NCBI GenBank assembly: GCA_947626995.1
Contig: CANQUI010000016.1
Coordinates: 1 to 41,349, forward strand
DNA: 41,349 nt
Source: an uncultured Eisenbergiella sp.
GTDB taxonomy: Bacteria > Bacillota > Clostridia > Lachnospirales > Lachnospiraceae
Reading direction: 5' to 3'
In this document: positions 33,660-41,240 of the stretch, piece by piece
Position numbering within the stretch: the stretch's first letter is position 1
How the letters are laid out: every line of letters starts with the position of its first letter
Position numbers and translations under genes: made by a program
The notes under the pieces: generated by a model
The model's input: the letters and a program-made list of their open reading frames with translations, nothing else
Databases searched by the model: none
What the model was told of the DNA's origin: nothing

Positions 33660-34691
33660 TCAGGGATTCAATTCTGCAATGTCGTAGAGGAGCCGTTCGG
33701 AATCTTCCCAGCCCAGACAGGCATCGGTGATGGATTTGCCGTAGACGCCGCCGCCTACCTTCTGACAACCCTCTTCCAGATAGCTTTCGATCATGACTCC
33801 CTTGACCAGACGGCGGATATCGGCGCTCAGCTTTCGGCTGTGCATCACTTCTTTTACGATCCGGATCTGCTGCGCAAACTGCTTATTGGAGTTGGAGTGG
33901 TTGGAATCAATGATACAGGCGGGATTTTTTAAGTCCCGTTCGTTATAGAGCGTCAACAGCGTATTGAGGTCTTCGTAATGGTAGTTGGGAAGATTGCGCC
34001 CGTATTTGTTGGTCGCTCCCCGAAGAACGGTATGGGCCAGTTCGTTGCCGTCGGTTTTGACCTCCCAGCCCCTGTAAATGAAAGAGTGGGGGTGCTGGGC
34101 CGCGTAAACGGAATTGAGCATGACCGAGAAATCGCCGCTGGTGGGATTTTTCATACCGGCGGGCACATCAAAGCCGCTGACGGTGAGCCGGTGCTGCTGA
34201 TCCTCCACCGAACGCGCCCCGATGGCCACGTAGGAGAGAATGTCCGATACATAGCCCCAGTTATCCGGATAGAGCATTTCGTCGGCGGCGGTAAGGCCGG
34301 ATTCCTCAAAGGCGCGGATGTGCATTTTCCGCATGGCGATAATGCCCTTGCGGAAATCCTCGCCGCTTTCCGGATTGGGCTGATGTACGATCCCCTTATA
34401 GCCTTCGCCGGTGGTGCGGGGTTTATTGGTATAGATTCTGGGAATCAGAATCAGGCGGTCCTGTACCTTTTCATTGACCCGGGAGAGGCGGCTGATATAG
34501 TCGCATACCGCGTCTTCATTGTCCGCGGAGCAGGGGCCGATGATGACCAGAAATTTATCGCTTTTTCCGGTGATGACATCTTTGATCTGGGCGTCCCGGA
34601 TCTTTTTGAGCCGTTCAAATTCCTTCGGGACAGGGTATTGCGCCCGGATGTCTTCCGGGGTGGGAAGCAGTTTGATAAAAGAAAAACTCAT
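33660..34691 (-). CDS. aroF: 3-deoxy-7-phosphoheptulonate synthase, class I (AroF/G/H type)
   Basis: Condenses PEP with erythrose 4-phosphate, the entry to the shikimate pathway for aromatic amino acids. The 343 residues match class I-alpha DAHP synthases: IGPCSADN (51-58), PRIYTNKPRTTGEGYKG, KNPTSGDF and the IDSNHSNSNKQ metal-ligand region. There is no fused chorismate mutase. AAGGAGAACG precedes the ATG. It stands alone with its own promoter, and I see neither a trp/tyr leader peptide nor a T-box in its leader of about 45 nt, so control is probably allosteric; which aromatic inhibits it cannot be read from sequence. Confidence 0.94.
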   Translation of the reverse strand: MSFSFIKLLPTPEDIRAQYPVPKEFERLKKIRDAQIKDVITGKSDKFLVIIGPCSADNEDAVCDYISRLSRVNEKVQDRLILIPRIYTNKPRTTGEGYKGIVHQPNPESGEDFRKGIIAMRKMHIRAFEESGLTAADEMLYPDNWGYVSDILSYVAIGARSVEDQQHRLTVSGFDVPAGMKNPTSGDFSVMLNSVYAAQHPHSFIYRGWEVKTDGNELAHTVLRGATNKYGRNLPNYHYEDLNTLLTLYNERDLKNPACIIDSNHSNSNKQFAQQIRIVKEVMHSRKLSADIRRLVKGVMIESYLEEGCQKVGGGVYGKSITDACLGWEDSERLLYDIAELNP

Positions 34692-34741
34692 TTCGTATCG
34701 TTCTCCTTGGCAAAATCTCTTGCGCCGTAACGCGCACGCTT

Positions 34742-34770
34742 ATTATAGTATAGAAAAAAAGGAAACGCAA
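34742..34770 (-). promoter_or_regulatory. sigma-A promoter of aroF (minus strand)
   Basis: On the minus strand TTGCGT (34770-34765), a 17-bp spacer and TATAAT (34747-34742). Transcription starts near 34735. Confidence 0.82.
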
Positions 34771-34808
34771 GCGTCGGAGAAAAAGAATTCCCACAGGATT
34801 GCCGCCTG

Positions 34809-36128
34809 TCAGAAAAAACGCCGACGTTTTAAAAAGAGCAGGCAGCAAAGCGTTGTAAGAAGCTGTCCGGAAAGCATCCCCCAAAACAGCGCCCGGAGGC
34901 CAAAGGAAGGGATGAGGAAAAAAACAAAGCCGATGCGCAAAAGCAGGGACGCCATATTGACCAAAAAGGTGTATCCGGTCATGCCAAGCCCGTTTAAAAT
35001 GGAAAACAGCATGGTATTTAAATAGAGAAACGGGCACAAAAAGCTTAGGGTACGAATGAAGTTTCCGGCCAGCTCGTTGTGAAACAAAACGCCGCCGATC
35101 AGATTTCCGCTCAGGAAAAAGAACCCCATACAGCAGGCGCCCAGCAGCAGACAGCAGCGGATGCACCGGAGAAGATAGGATCGGATGGCGGCATGGTTTT
35201 TCATGGCGTCCGCCTCCGCCACCATGGGCATCAGCAGGACGGAGATGGAATTGGTCAGGGCCGAAGGAAAGAGGATACAGGTCATTGCCATACCGGTGAA
35301 CACGCCGTAAAGGGAGATGGCCTGACCAGCGGAATAGCCGAAACGCTGCAGGCTTACCGGAATTCGCGCGGACTCCACAGCGCCCAGCAGATGCAGCAAA
35401 ACCCGGTTGGCGGAAAGCGGAATGGAAAAAAGCAGGATCTGTCTGGCGAGAGAAGGATAGGAGGATGCAGCGCGCCCGATCCCGTTTTTTTTCTTTGTAA
35501 AATGGAAAAAGGTGATGGGGATGGCGGCCAGAGTGGAGGCAAACTCCCCCACCACAAGCCCCACCGCCGCCACCGTGATGGAAAAGGTGACGTTATGCTG
35601 CCGGGCCCAGTTCCAGAAGAAAAATACGCTGCCCACCCGGAAGCTTTGTTCCAGGAGCTGACAAAAGGCGGGCGGACCGGCTTTTTTGATCCCGTAAAAG
35701 TAGCCGTTGATGCAGGAATGGACGCAGGCGGCGGGAAAGGACAGGGCCACAATGCGCAAAAGCGGGGCGCAGCGTTTTTCCGAGAGCAAAGACAGCGCGA
35801 TAAAATCCGCATTTCGGTACACAAAAAGAAAACAGAGGACGGAAAGGCCCCCGGATAGACACAGGCCCGTCAGCAGGATGCGCAGCCGGTCAAAACGCCG
35901 GGCGTCGTCGGGACAGGCCGCCACAAATTTGGAAACCGCACTTTGGATGCCGGAGGTGCAAAGGGCAAAGACCAAAGCCAGCACCGGATTGATCAGTTCG
36001 TAGATGCCCATTCCCTCCGCACCGAACATCCGGGACAAAAAGATCCGATAGAAAAAGCCGATACACCGACTGACGACGCCGGCGGCGGTCAAAATCAGCG
36101 TGCCTTGAATCAGCGCGTTTTTTTTCAT
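34809..36128 (-). CDS. SpoVB-like polysaccharide/lipid flippase (MOP superfamily)
   Basis: Polytopic membrane transporter of the MATE/MOP (Polysacc_synt) group. In B. subtilis SpoVB affects spore cortex synthesis and relatives flip lipid-linked wall precursors. The 439 residues have about 14 hydrophobic segments, starting with LTAAGVVSRCIGFFYRIFLSRMFGAEGMGIYEL (split here as family N-terminus, residues 13-45), a classical SpoVB/YtgP-type opening, and ending in basic LKRRRFF. It is somewhat shorter than SpoVB (518). It could equally be a lipid II flippase of YtgP/MurJ kind. A GAGG ribosome binding site precedes ATG 36128. No clear minus-strand promoter or terminator was found. Confidence 0.8.
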   Translation of the reverse strand: MKKNALIQGTLILTAAGVVSRCIGFFYRIFLSRMFGAEGMGIYELINPVLALVFALCTSGIQSAVSKFVAACPDDARRFDRLRILLTGLCLSGGLSVLCFLFVYRNADFIALSLLSEKRCAPLLRIVALSFPAACVHSCINGYFYGIKKAGPPAFCQLLEQSFRVGSVFFFWNWARQHNVTFSITVAAVGLVVGEFASTLAAIPITFFHFTKKKNGIGRAASSYPSLARQILLFSIPLSANRVLLHLLGAVESARIPVSLQRFGYSAGQAISLYGVFTGMAMTCILFPSALTNSISVLLMPMVAEADAMKNHAAIRSYLLRCIRCCLLLGACCMGFFFLSGNLIGGVLFHNELAGNFIRTLSFLCPFLYLNTMLFSILNGLGMTGYTFLVNMASLLLRIGFVFFLIPSFGLRALFWGMLSGQLLTTLCCLLFLKRRRFF

Positions 36129-36206
36129 GCAAACCTCAGCAGAATTTCAGGGTATAAACATGTATATGCAAAAAGAAAAGACGGACAGAACAGGACAGAA
36201 AGGGTA

Positions 36207-36235
36207 TTGCGGGAAATCGGCTTTTACGCTATACT
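36207..36235 (+). promoter_or_regulatory. sigma-A promoter of purB
   Basis: TTGCGG (36207-36212), 17-bp spacer, TATACT (36230-36235); start near 36242. No purine riboswitch or PurR box is visible in the short leader. Confidence 0.8.
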
Positions 36236-36290
36236 TTTGTAGCAGGTAAAATGGAATCATCCGGATCACGGACAAAAAGGAGAAGATCAC

Positions 36291-37724
36291 ATGAATACGG
36301 ACAGATATATCAGTCCCTTGTCGGAGCGCTATGCCAGCCGTCAGATGCAGTATCTTTTTTCACAGGATATGAAGTTCAAAACCTGGCGCAGACTTTGGAT
36401 CGCCCTGGCGGAGACGGAAAAAGAACTCGGCCTTGCCATCACCCAGGAGCAGATCGACGAGTTAAAAAGCCATGCGGAGGATATCAATTACGACGTGGCG
36501 AGGGAGCGGGAAAAACTGGTGCGTCACGATGTCATGAGCCATGTGTACGCCTATGGCGTGCAGTGTCCCAAGGCCAAAGGGATCATCCATCTGGGCGCCA
36601 CCTCCTGTTATGTGGGAGACAACACGGACATCATCATTATGGCGGAGGCGCTCAAGCTGGTCAGGAGCAAGCTGTTAAATGTGATCGACGAGCTGGCGCG
36701 GTTTGCCGACGCCCAAAAAGCGCAGCCCACGCTGGCCTTTACCCATTTCCAGCCGGCCCAGCCTACTACGGTGGGCAAGCGGGCCACGTTATGGCTGCAG
36801 GAATTTTTTATGGATCTTTCCGATCTGGACTACGTTCTTGGTTCCCTGCGCCTTTTGGGTTCCAAAGGCACCACGGGGACCCAGGCTTCTTTCCTGGAGC
36901 TGTTTGAAGGCGATCAGGACAAGGTGGATCGACTGGATCCCATGATCGCGGAAAAAATGGGGTTTGCGGGCTGCTATCCGGTGTCCGGGCAGACCTACTC
37001 CAGAAAGGTGGATACCCGCGTGATGAACGTGCTTGCGGGGATCGCGGCCAGCGCGCACAAGATGTCCAACGATATCCGGCTGCTGCAGCATTTAAAAGAG
37101 GTGGAGGAACCCTTTGAAAAGAATCAGATCGGCTCTTCTGCCATGGCCTATAAGAGAAATCCCATGCGTTCCGAGCGTATCGCGTCTTTGTCCCGGTATG
37201 TGATGGTAGACGCGCTCAATCCCGCCATCACCTCCGCGACGCAGTGGTTTGAGCGCACGCTGGATGATTCCGCCAACAAACGGCTTTCCATCGCCGAAGG
37301 GTTTCTGGCGGTGGACGGCATCCTGGATCTTTGCATGAACGTGGTAGACGGTCTGGTGGTTTATCCCAGGGTCATCGAAAAGCGGCTGCGCAGCGAGCTG
37401 CCCTTTATGGCGACGGAAAATATCATGATGGACGCCGTCAAAGCCGGAGGGGACCGGCAGGAGCTGCATGAGAGGATCCGGGAGCTTTCCATGGAAGCGG
37501 GCAGAAGGGTGAAGGCAGAAGGAAAGGAAAACGAGCTGATGTCCCTGATTGCCGCAGACGATATGTTCGGCCTTGACGAAGCGGCGCTGCAAAATACGCT
37601 GGAGCCCTCCCGTTACATCGGCTGCTGCGTTCATCAGGTGGAACGGTTCCTGGACGAAGTGATCCGCCCTGTTCTGGCGCAAAATCAAGAGGTGCTGGGT
37701 CAGAAGGCGCAGATTCATGTCTGA
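36291..37724 (+). CDS. purB: Adenylosuccinate lyase
   Basis: Fumarase-superfamily enzyme acting twice in purine synthesis: it splits SAICAR to AICAR and adenylosuccinate to AMP, releasing fumarate. The 477 residues show HLGATSCYVGDN, THFQPAQPTTVGKR, GTTGTQASF and the superfamily signature SSAMAYKRNPMRSE. Length is that of the longer ADSL type rather than the roughly 430-residue Bacillus type. AAAAAGGAG gives a strong start. The next gene, purA, makes its substrate adenylosuccinate. Confidence 0.96.
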   Translation: MNTDRYISPLSERYASRQMQYLFSQDMKFKTWRRLWIALAETEKELGLAITQEQIDELKSHAEDINYDVAREREKLVRHDVMSHVYAYGVQCPKAKGIIHLGATSCYVGDNTDIIIMAEALKLVRSKLLNVIDELARFADAQKAQPTLAFTHFQPAQPTTVGKRATLWLQEFFMDLSDLDYVLGSLRLLGSKGTTGTQASFLELFEGDQDKVDRLDPMIAEKMGFAGCYPVSGQTYSRKVDTRVMNVLAGIAASAHKMSNDIRLLQHLKEVEEPFEKNQIGSSAMAYKRNPMRSERIASLSRYVMVDALNPAITSATQWFERTLDDSANKRLSIAEGFLAVDGILDLCMNVVDGLVVYPRVIEKRLRSELPFMATENIMMDAVKAGGDRQELHERIRELSMEAGRRVKAEGKENELMSLIAADDMFGLDEAALQNTLEPSRYIGCCVHQVERFLDEVIRPVLAQNQEVLGQKAQIHV

Positions 37725-37760
37725 CCGGACTGCGACAAAAAGCGGATCCCAAGGAAAGAC

Positions 37761-37788
37761 TTTACTTATACAAGTTTTCTGGTATACT
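37761..37788 (+). promoter_or_regulatory. Candidate promoter of purA
   Basis: TTTACT (37761-37766) and TATACT (37783-37788) with a 16-bp spacer. A 6-bp hairpin, GTAAGG with CCTTAC (37791-37806), lies at the inferred 5' end, and a 5-bp hairpin, ACCGC with GCGGT (37819-37834), just before the ribosome binding site. Confidence 0.55.
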
Positions 37789-37849
37789 GAGTAAGGGAAT
37801 CCTTACGGAAAATCAGAGACCGCCATATTGCGGTAAAGGAGAGAAAATT

Positions 37850-39139
37850 ATGGTAAAAGCGGTAGTCGGAGCAAACTGGGGAGACGAGGGAAAGGGAAAG
37901 ATCACGGATATGCTGGCGCAAAAGGCGGATATTGTGATCCGTTTTCAGGGCGGCGCCAACGCCGGCCACACCATCGTGAACAATTACGGAAAGTTTGCGC
38001 TGCATACTTTGCCTTCCGGCGTTTTTTACGGACATGTGACCAACATCATCGGCAACGGCGTCGCGCTCAATGTGCCCCGGCTGTTTGAGGAGATCAGTGA
38101 ACTGACGGCCCGCAATGTGCCGGCTCCGCATATCATGATCTCGGATCGGGCGCAGATCGTGATGCCGTATCATATCCTGCTGGACGGATACGAGGAAGAA
38201 CGGCTGGCGGGCAAGTCCTTTGGCTCCACCAAATCCGGTATCGCGCCTTTTTATTCGGATAAATTCGCCAAGATCGGCTTTCAGGTCAGCGAACTGTTCG
38301 ACGAGGAATTGCTGAAAGAAAAAGTGGTCCGGGTATGCGAACTGAAAAACGTGCTGTTGGAGCACTTATATCACAAGGAGCTCATCCGGCCCGAAGATCT
38401 TCTGGAAACGCTGCATACGTATCGGGAAATGGTACGTCCCTATGTGGCCAATGTTTCCGCTTTTCTGGATGAGGCGGTCAAAGCCGGCAAGAGCATCCTG
38501 CTGGAAGGTCAGCTGGGCACGATGAAGGATCCGGATCACGGGATCTATCCCATGGTGACCTCGTCCTCCACGCTGGCGGCTTACGGCGCCATCGGAGCGG
38601 GGATTCCTCCCTATGAAATCAGGCAGATCATCGCGGTGACAAAGGCCTATTCTTCCGCGGTGGGCGCGGGCGCGTTCGTATCCGAGATCTTCGGCGATGA
38701 GGCCGAGGAACTCAGACGCAGAGGCGGCGACGGCGGAGAATACGGTGCCACCACCGGACGTCCCAGAAGGATGGGCTGGTATGACTGCGTGGCGTCCCGT
38801 TACGGCTGCCGTCTGCAGGGCGCGACGGATGTGGCGCTGACGGTTCTGGATGTGCTGGGATACCTGGATGAGATTCCGGTCTGCACAGGATACGAGATCG
38901 ACGGGCAGGTGACCACGGAGTTTCCCGTGACCTGCAGGCTTGAAAAGGCGAAACCCGTCCTGACCGTCCTGCCGGGCTGGAAGTGCGAGATCCGGGGCAT
39001 CCGTCAGTATGAACAGCTCCCGGAAAACTGCAGAAAATATATTGAATTCATTGAAGCACAGATCGGTTATCCGATCACCATGGTTTCCAACGGCCCCGGA
39101 AGAGAAGATATTATTTACCGTCAGAGCAGCCTGCGCTGA
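37850..39139 (+). CDS. purA: Adenylosuccinate synthetase
   Basis: Joins IMP and aspartate with GTP to adenylosuccinate, the first step of the AMP branch. The 429 residues contain the P-loop NWGDEGKGK (9-17), GGANAGHTIV, the IMP-binding region with GSTKSGIAPFYSDK, EGQLGTMKDPDHG, TGRPRRMGWYD and the C-terminal base-binding segment LPGWKCEI. Length and motifs are standard. AAAGGAG sets the start. purB and purA lie side by side, separated by 125 bp with a weak internal promoter. Confidence 0.97.
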   Translation: MVKAVVGANWGDEGKGKITDMLAQKADIVIRFQGGANAGHTIVNNYGKFALHTLPSGVFYGHVTNIIGNGVALNVPRLFEEISELTARNVPAPHIMISDRAQIVMPYHILLDGYEEERLAGKSFGSTKSGIAPFYSDKFAKIGFQVSELFDEELLKEKVVRVCELKNVLLEHLYHKELIRPEDLLETLHTYREMVRPYVANVSAFLDEAVKAGKSILLEGQLGTMKDPDHGIYPMVTSSSTLAAYGAIGAGIPPYEIRQIIAVTKAYSSAVGAGAFVSEIFGDEAEELRRRGGDGGEYGATTGRPRRMGWYDCVASRYGCRLQGATDVALTVLDVLGYLDEIPVCTGYEIDGQVTTEFPVTCRLEKAKPVLTVLPGWKCEIRGIRQYEQLPENCRKYIEFIEAQIGYPITMVSNGPGREDIIYRQSSLR

Positions 39140-39220
39140 GCACAGACAAAAGAGAATAATGGCGGGTCTTTGCCGGGCAGCCCTGTTTTGGCGTAACTTT
39201 CGGGGATGTTTGGAGGATTT

Positions 39221-39823
39221 ATGATCAGAACGATTATTTTCGATATCGGAAACGTGCTGGTGGGATTTGACTGGTACGGCCATTTCAAACGCTTTGGGTA
39301 TGACGAGGCGATGATCGGCCGGCTGGCGGCGGCAACGGTAAACAGTGAGGACTGGAAGGAATACGACAGAGGCTGTCTGAGCGAGGACGAGATCCTGCGG
39401 CTTTTTGTGGAAAATGATCCGCCGATAGAGGCGGATATCCGGAAGGTGCTGGCCTCGTTTGACACGCTGATCGTCCGGTATGATTACGCCATCGACTGGA
39501 TCAAAAAGTGGAAGTCGCACGGCTATCGGGTGCTGGTTTTGTCCAATTATTCGGATAAAGCGTTTAAGGAAACCTGGCATGCGCTGGATTTCCTTCCCTA
39601 TGTGGACGGAGGGATCCTTTCCTTTCAGGAAAAGCTGATCAAACCCATGCCCGAAATCTATCGGCTGCTTTTAAAGCGTTATGATCTGCGCCCCGAGGAG
39701 TGCGTTTTTCTGGACGATACGCTTCAAAACCTGGAAGCGGCAAAAAGGGAAGGTCTTTGCACCATACAGTTTCAAAACGTAGGACAGGCCGAGGCAGAAT
39801 TAAAAAAACTGGGTGTGCAGTAA
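39221..39823 (+). CDS. HAD-family hydrolase (YihX/phosphoglucomutase-like group)
   Basis: Probable cytosolic phosphatase of the haloacid dehalogenase superfamily; substrate unknown. The 200 residues from ATG 39221 (GGAGG at 39210-39214) have motif I FDIGNVLVGFD with nucleophile D8, motif II Ser108 in VLVLSNYSDK, motif III Lys141 in KPMPEIY, and motif IV FLDDTLQNLEAA (D165, D166). The usual second aspartate of motif I (D-x-D) is Gly10, as in the YihX and dehalogenase/epoxide hydrolase subgroups. It lies 81 bp after purA and may be co-transcribed, which hints at nucleotide or sugar phosphate housekeeping, but that is inference. Confidence 0.87.
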   Translation: MIRTIIFDIGNVLVGFDWYGHFKRFGYDEAMIGRLAAATVNSEDWKEYDRGCLSEDEILRLFVENDPPIEADIRKVLASFDTLIVRYDYAIDWIKKWKSHGYRVLVLSNYSDKAFKETWHALDFLPYVDGGILSFQEKLIKPMPEIYRLLLKRYDLRPEECVFLDDTLQNLEAAKREGLCTIQFQNVGQAEAELKKLGVQ

Positions 39824-39825
39824 CG

Positions 39826-40053
39826 TCAGTCCTCCTTTTGGGACGTCTTACGCGCATCCTTTACCCTGCTGTAGATCCGCAGATAGATCCAGAGTAAAAT
39901 GGGAATCGCGATGGTTCCGATCAGGCAGGCTCCAAACAGGCGCTGCCATCCGGGAAAGCCGAATATGGCGCTGAGAAGCGTCGCAAGATAGAGAAGAACA
40001 AGGATCGCTGCGCCAAGGAAGGCGGCGAGCTGTTTCGGGGTTTTCTTTTTCAT
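39826..40053 (-). CDS. Small two-helix membrane protein, function unknown
   Basis: A 75-residue product I do not recognise: a basic N-terminus (MKKKTPKQ), two hydrophobic helices (about 9-31 and 36-60) and a charged C-terminal tail ([14 protein letters not shown]). Evidence that it is real: AGAGGAGG at good distance before the ATG, a consensus promoter on the minus strand (40145-40117), and a membrane-protein-like composition unlike a shadow frame. It is convergent with the HAD gene, with only 2 bp between the two stop codons. Confidence 0.72.
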   Translation of the reverse strand: MKKKTPKQLAAFLGAAILVLLYLATLLSAIFGFPGWQRLFGACLIGTIAIPILLWIYLRIYSRVKDARKTSQKED

Positions 40054-40116
40054 GGAGAGCCTCCTCTTTCGTCGGATTCAGCAGAATCAGAAACACCGGG
40101 GAACCGGCCTTTTTTC

Positions 40117-40145
40117 AGAATACCTGTCCGATGGCATTTTGTCAA
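40117..40145 (-). promoter_or_regulatory. sigma-A promoter of the small membrane protein gene
   Basis: On the minus strand TTGACA (40145-40140), 17-bp spacer and TATTCT (40122-40117). It starts 5 bp downstream of the minus-strand terminator, which would insulate it from any transcript coming from higher coordinates. Confidence 0.78.
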
Positions 40146-40150
40146 ATGAT

Positions 40151-40184
40151 AAAAACTCCGGAAACGAAAAAAACGTTTCCGGAG
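40151..40184 (-). terminator. Orphan intrinsic terminator (minus strand)
   Basis: CTCCGGAAACG (40156-40166) and CGTTTCCGGAG (40174-40184) form a perfect 11-bp stem with a 7-nt loop, all T on the minus strand. The minus transcript then runs into five T (40155-40151). No minus-strand gene lies upstream of it within reach, so it may end a small RNA or be a relic. Confidence 0.8.
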
Positions 40185-40325
40185 CCATCAGGGGAGGATA
40201 AATCTGACGGCGGCAGGCCGCTGCCCGCCGCTTTGTCATCCGTATCATCAAAGGAGGGGTTCCTTGACTATCATAAGGATACCCGTCACTTTCCTGTTTA
40301 TACATGGACTTTCGGATTTTTTTGC

Positions 40326-40354
40326 TTGCGCATTTTTTTCGGATTCGATATAAT
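40326..40354 (+). promoter_or_regulatory. sigma-A promoter of the SEC-C gene
   Basis: TTGCGC (40326-40331), 17-bp spacer, TATAAT (40349-40354). The leader is about 50 nt. Confidence 0.8.
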
Positions 40355-40409
40355 GGCCACGTGGCACACGAAAGGACGCAGGAAGACACAGACAGATAGG
40401 AGAAGAACA

Positions 40410-40913
40410 ATGGCATTATTGCAGCAATGGAGAAAACAGGCGTATGACCAGCAGGCGGACCGAAATCAGATGCAGAAGTTCTGGTCAGATTATTTTGAAG
40501 TGGAGAAGGGCATTTACCAACAGCTTTTAAAGGACCCCGATCAAAAGGTCACGGGTACGGTAAAGGAACTGGCGGACCGCTTTGCAATTGATGTGATGAC
40601 CATGACCGGTTTTCTGGACGGCATCAACGACAGCCTGATCGAACCCAACCCCATTGAAGAGATGCAGGAGGATACGCCGGTAAGCCTGGCGTTCGATAAG
40701 GCGCGCCTGTATAAGAACATGGTGGCCGCCGATGCGGACTGGCTCTATCACCTGGAGGAGTGGAACGATATCTTCGACAAGGAGACCCAGGAGGAACTGT
40801 ATAAGGAGCAGAAGCGTTCCACCACCATTGTCAAGGAAGCCAAGGTATATCCCAACGATCCCTGCCCCTGCGGCAGCGGGAAAAAGTATAAAAAGTGCTG
40901 CGGGAGAAATTAG
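40410..40913 (+). CDS. SEC-C metal-binding domain protein
   Basis: The 167-residue protein ends in a SEC-C zinc-binding motif, [16 protein letters not shown], with C152, C154, C163 and C164, as found at the SecA C-terminus and in many stand-alone proteins. The first 130 residues are helical and acidic and I cannot assign them. In SecA this motif binds SecB and ribosomes, so a role near translation or export is possible but unproven. ATG 40410 has AGGAGAAG upstream. The frame extends upstream to 40131 but that part spans the promoter and hairpins and is not protein-like. Confidence 0.85.
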   Translation: MALLQQWRKQAYDQQADRNQMQKFWSDYFEVEKGIYQQLLKDPDQKVTGTVKELADRFAIDVMTMTGFLDGINDSLIEPNPIEEMQEDTPVSLAFDKARLYKNMVAADADWLYHLEEWNDIFDKETQEELYKEQKRSTTIVKEAKVYPNDPCPCGSGKKYKKCCGRN

Positions 40914-40925
40914 AAAAGAAACCGC

Positions 40926-40954
40926 TTTACAAATCCGGTAAAATAAGCTACTAT
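40926..40954 (+). promoter_or_regulatory. sigma-A promoter of the T-box unit
   Basis: TTTACA (40926-40931), 17-bp spacer, TACTAT (40949-40954). Transcription would begin near 40961, giving a leader of about 280 nt up to the terminator. Confidence 0.7.
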
Positions 40955-40960
40955 AGGGTT

Positions 40961-41240
40961 AGTTTCAAGACAGACAAACGCGTTGAAGAGACCGGCAGGG
41001 GAAAGCAGTGGAACAGAGAAGGACGCCGTTTTTGCCGGAAGGCAAAGGACGTGCTGAGAGCGTCTTCCCCTTTTTCTTTCTCCCTACAGTATTGTTTCAG
41101 CCACCAGCTCTGAGCGGCCCCAATCCGGCCCGGCGACTCCGTTATCGTCAGAATGAAGCGGCTTTTGAAAGCAACCCGGGTGGAACCGCGCAAACAGGCG
41201 TCCCAGGTATCATGGATATGATATCTGAGGCGTTTTTTAG
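40961..41240 (+). promoter_or_regulatory. T-box riboswitch leader (target gene outside window)
   Basis: GGGTGGAACCGCG at 41178-41190 is an exact match to the T-box consensus GGGTGGNACCGCG, preceded by AAGCAACCC. This element pairs in the antiterminator with the acceptor end of an uncharged tRNA. It is followed by a strong terminator (41198-41238). The 5' part (about 40980-41120) is rich in purine motifs typical of Stem I (TTGAAGAG, CAGAGAAGG) and can fold into a long imperfect stem with a GCCGGAAGGC distal hairpin (41034-41043). I could not assign the specifier codon; GCC at 41100-41102 is only a weak guess. Expected target: an aminoacyl-tRNA synthetase, amino acid synthesis or transporter gene after 41349. 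Confidence 0.85.
41198..41238 (+). terminator. Regulated terminator of the T-box leader
   Basis: GCGTC and CAGGTATCAT (41198-41213, one mismatch at 41203) pair with ATGATATCTG and GGCGT (41218-41233) around a GGAT loop, followed by six T (41233-41238). It lies directly after the T-box sequence, as expected for the alternative to the antiterminator. Confidence 0.88.

Larger units (their letters stand above)
40054..40409. other. 356-bp intergenic region with several hairpins
   Basis: Between the small membrane gene (minus) and the SEC-C gene (plus). It holds a minus promoter (40145-40117), a minus-strand terminator (40184-40151), a GC-rich hairpin at 40208-40230 (CGGCGGCAG with CTG-C-CCGCCG, one bulged base), a possible weak plus-strand terminator at 40096-40116 (CCGG-GGAA-CCGG then CC and six T), and the SEC-C promoter (40326-40354). 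No coding frame here is convincing. Confidence 0.6.

Noticed and set aside
33978-34730. Plus-strand frame of 250 codons opposite aroF
   Set aside because: Fully antisense to a certain gene and its promoter; no ribosome binding site.
35079-35858. Plus-strand frame of 259 codons opposite the SpoVB-like gene
   Set aside because: Highly charged Gly/Gln/Lys filler without hydrophobic core; the minus-strand membrane protein is the real gene.
37725-37849. Purine riboswitch or PurR box before purA
   Set aside because: No conserved purine riboswitch core or PurBox sequence; only simple hairpins.
38366-39580. Antisense frame of 404 codons opposite purA and the HAD gene
   Set aside because: Mirror frame crossing two certain genes.
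40087-40416. Minus-strand frame of 109 codons in the intergenic region
   Set aside because: Runs through the terminator hairpin and a promoter, no ribosome binding site; a small RNA is the better idea.
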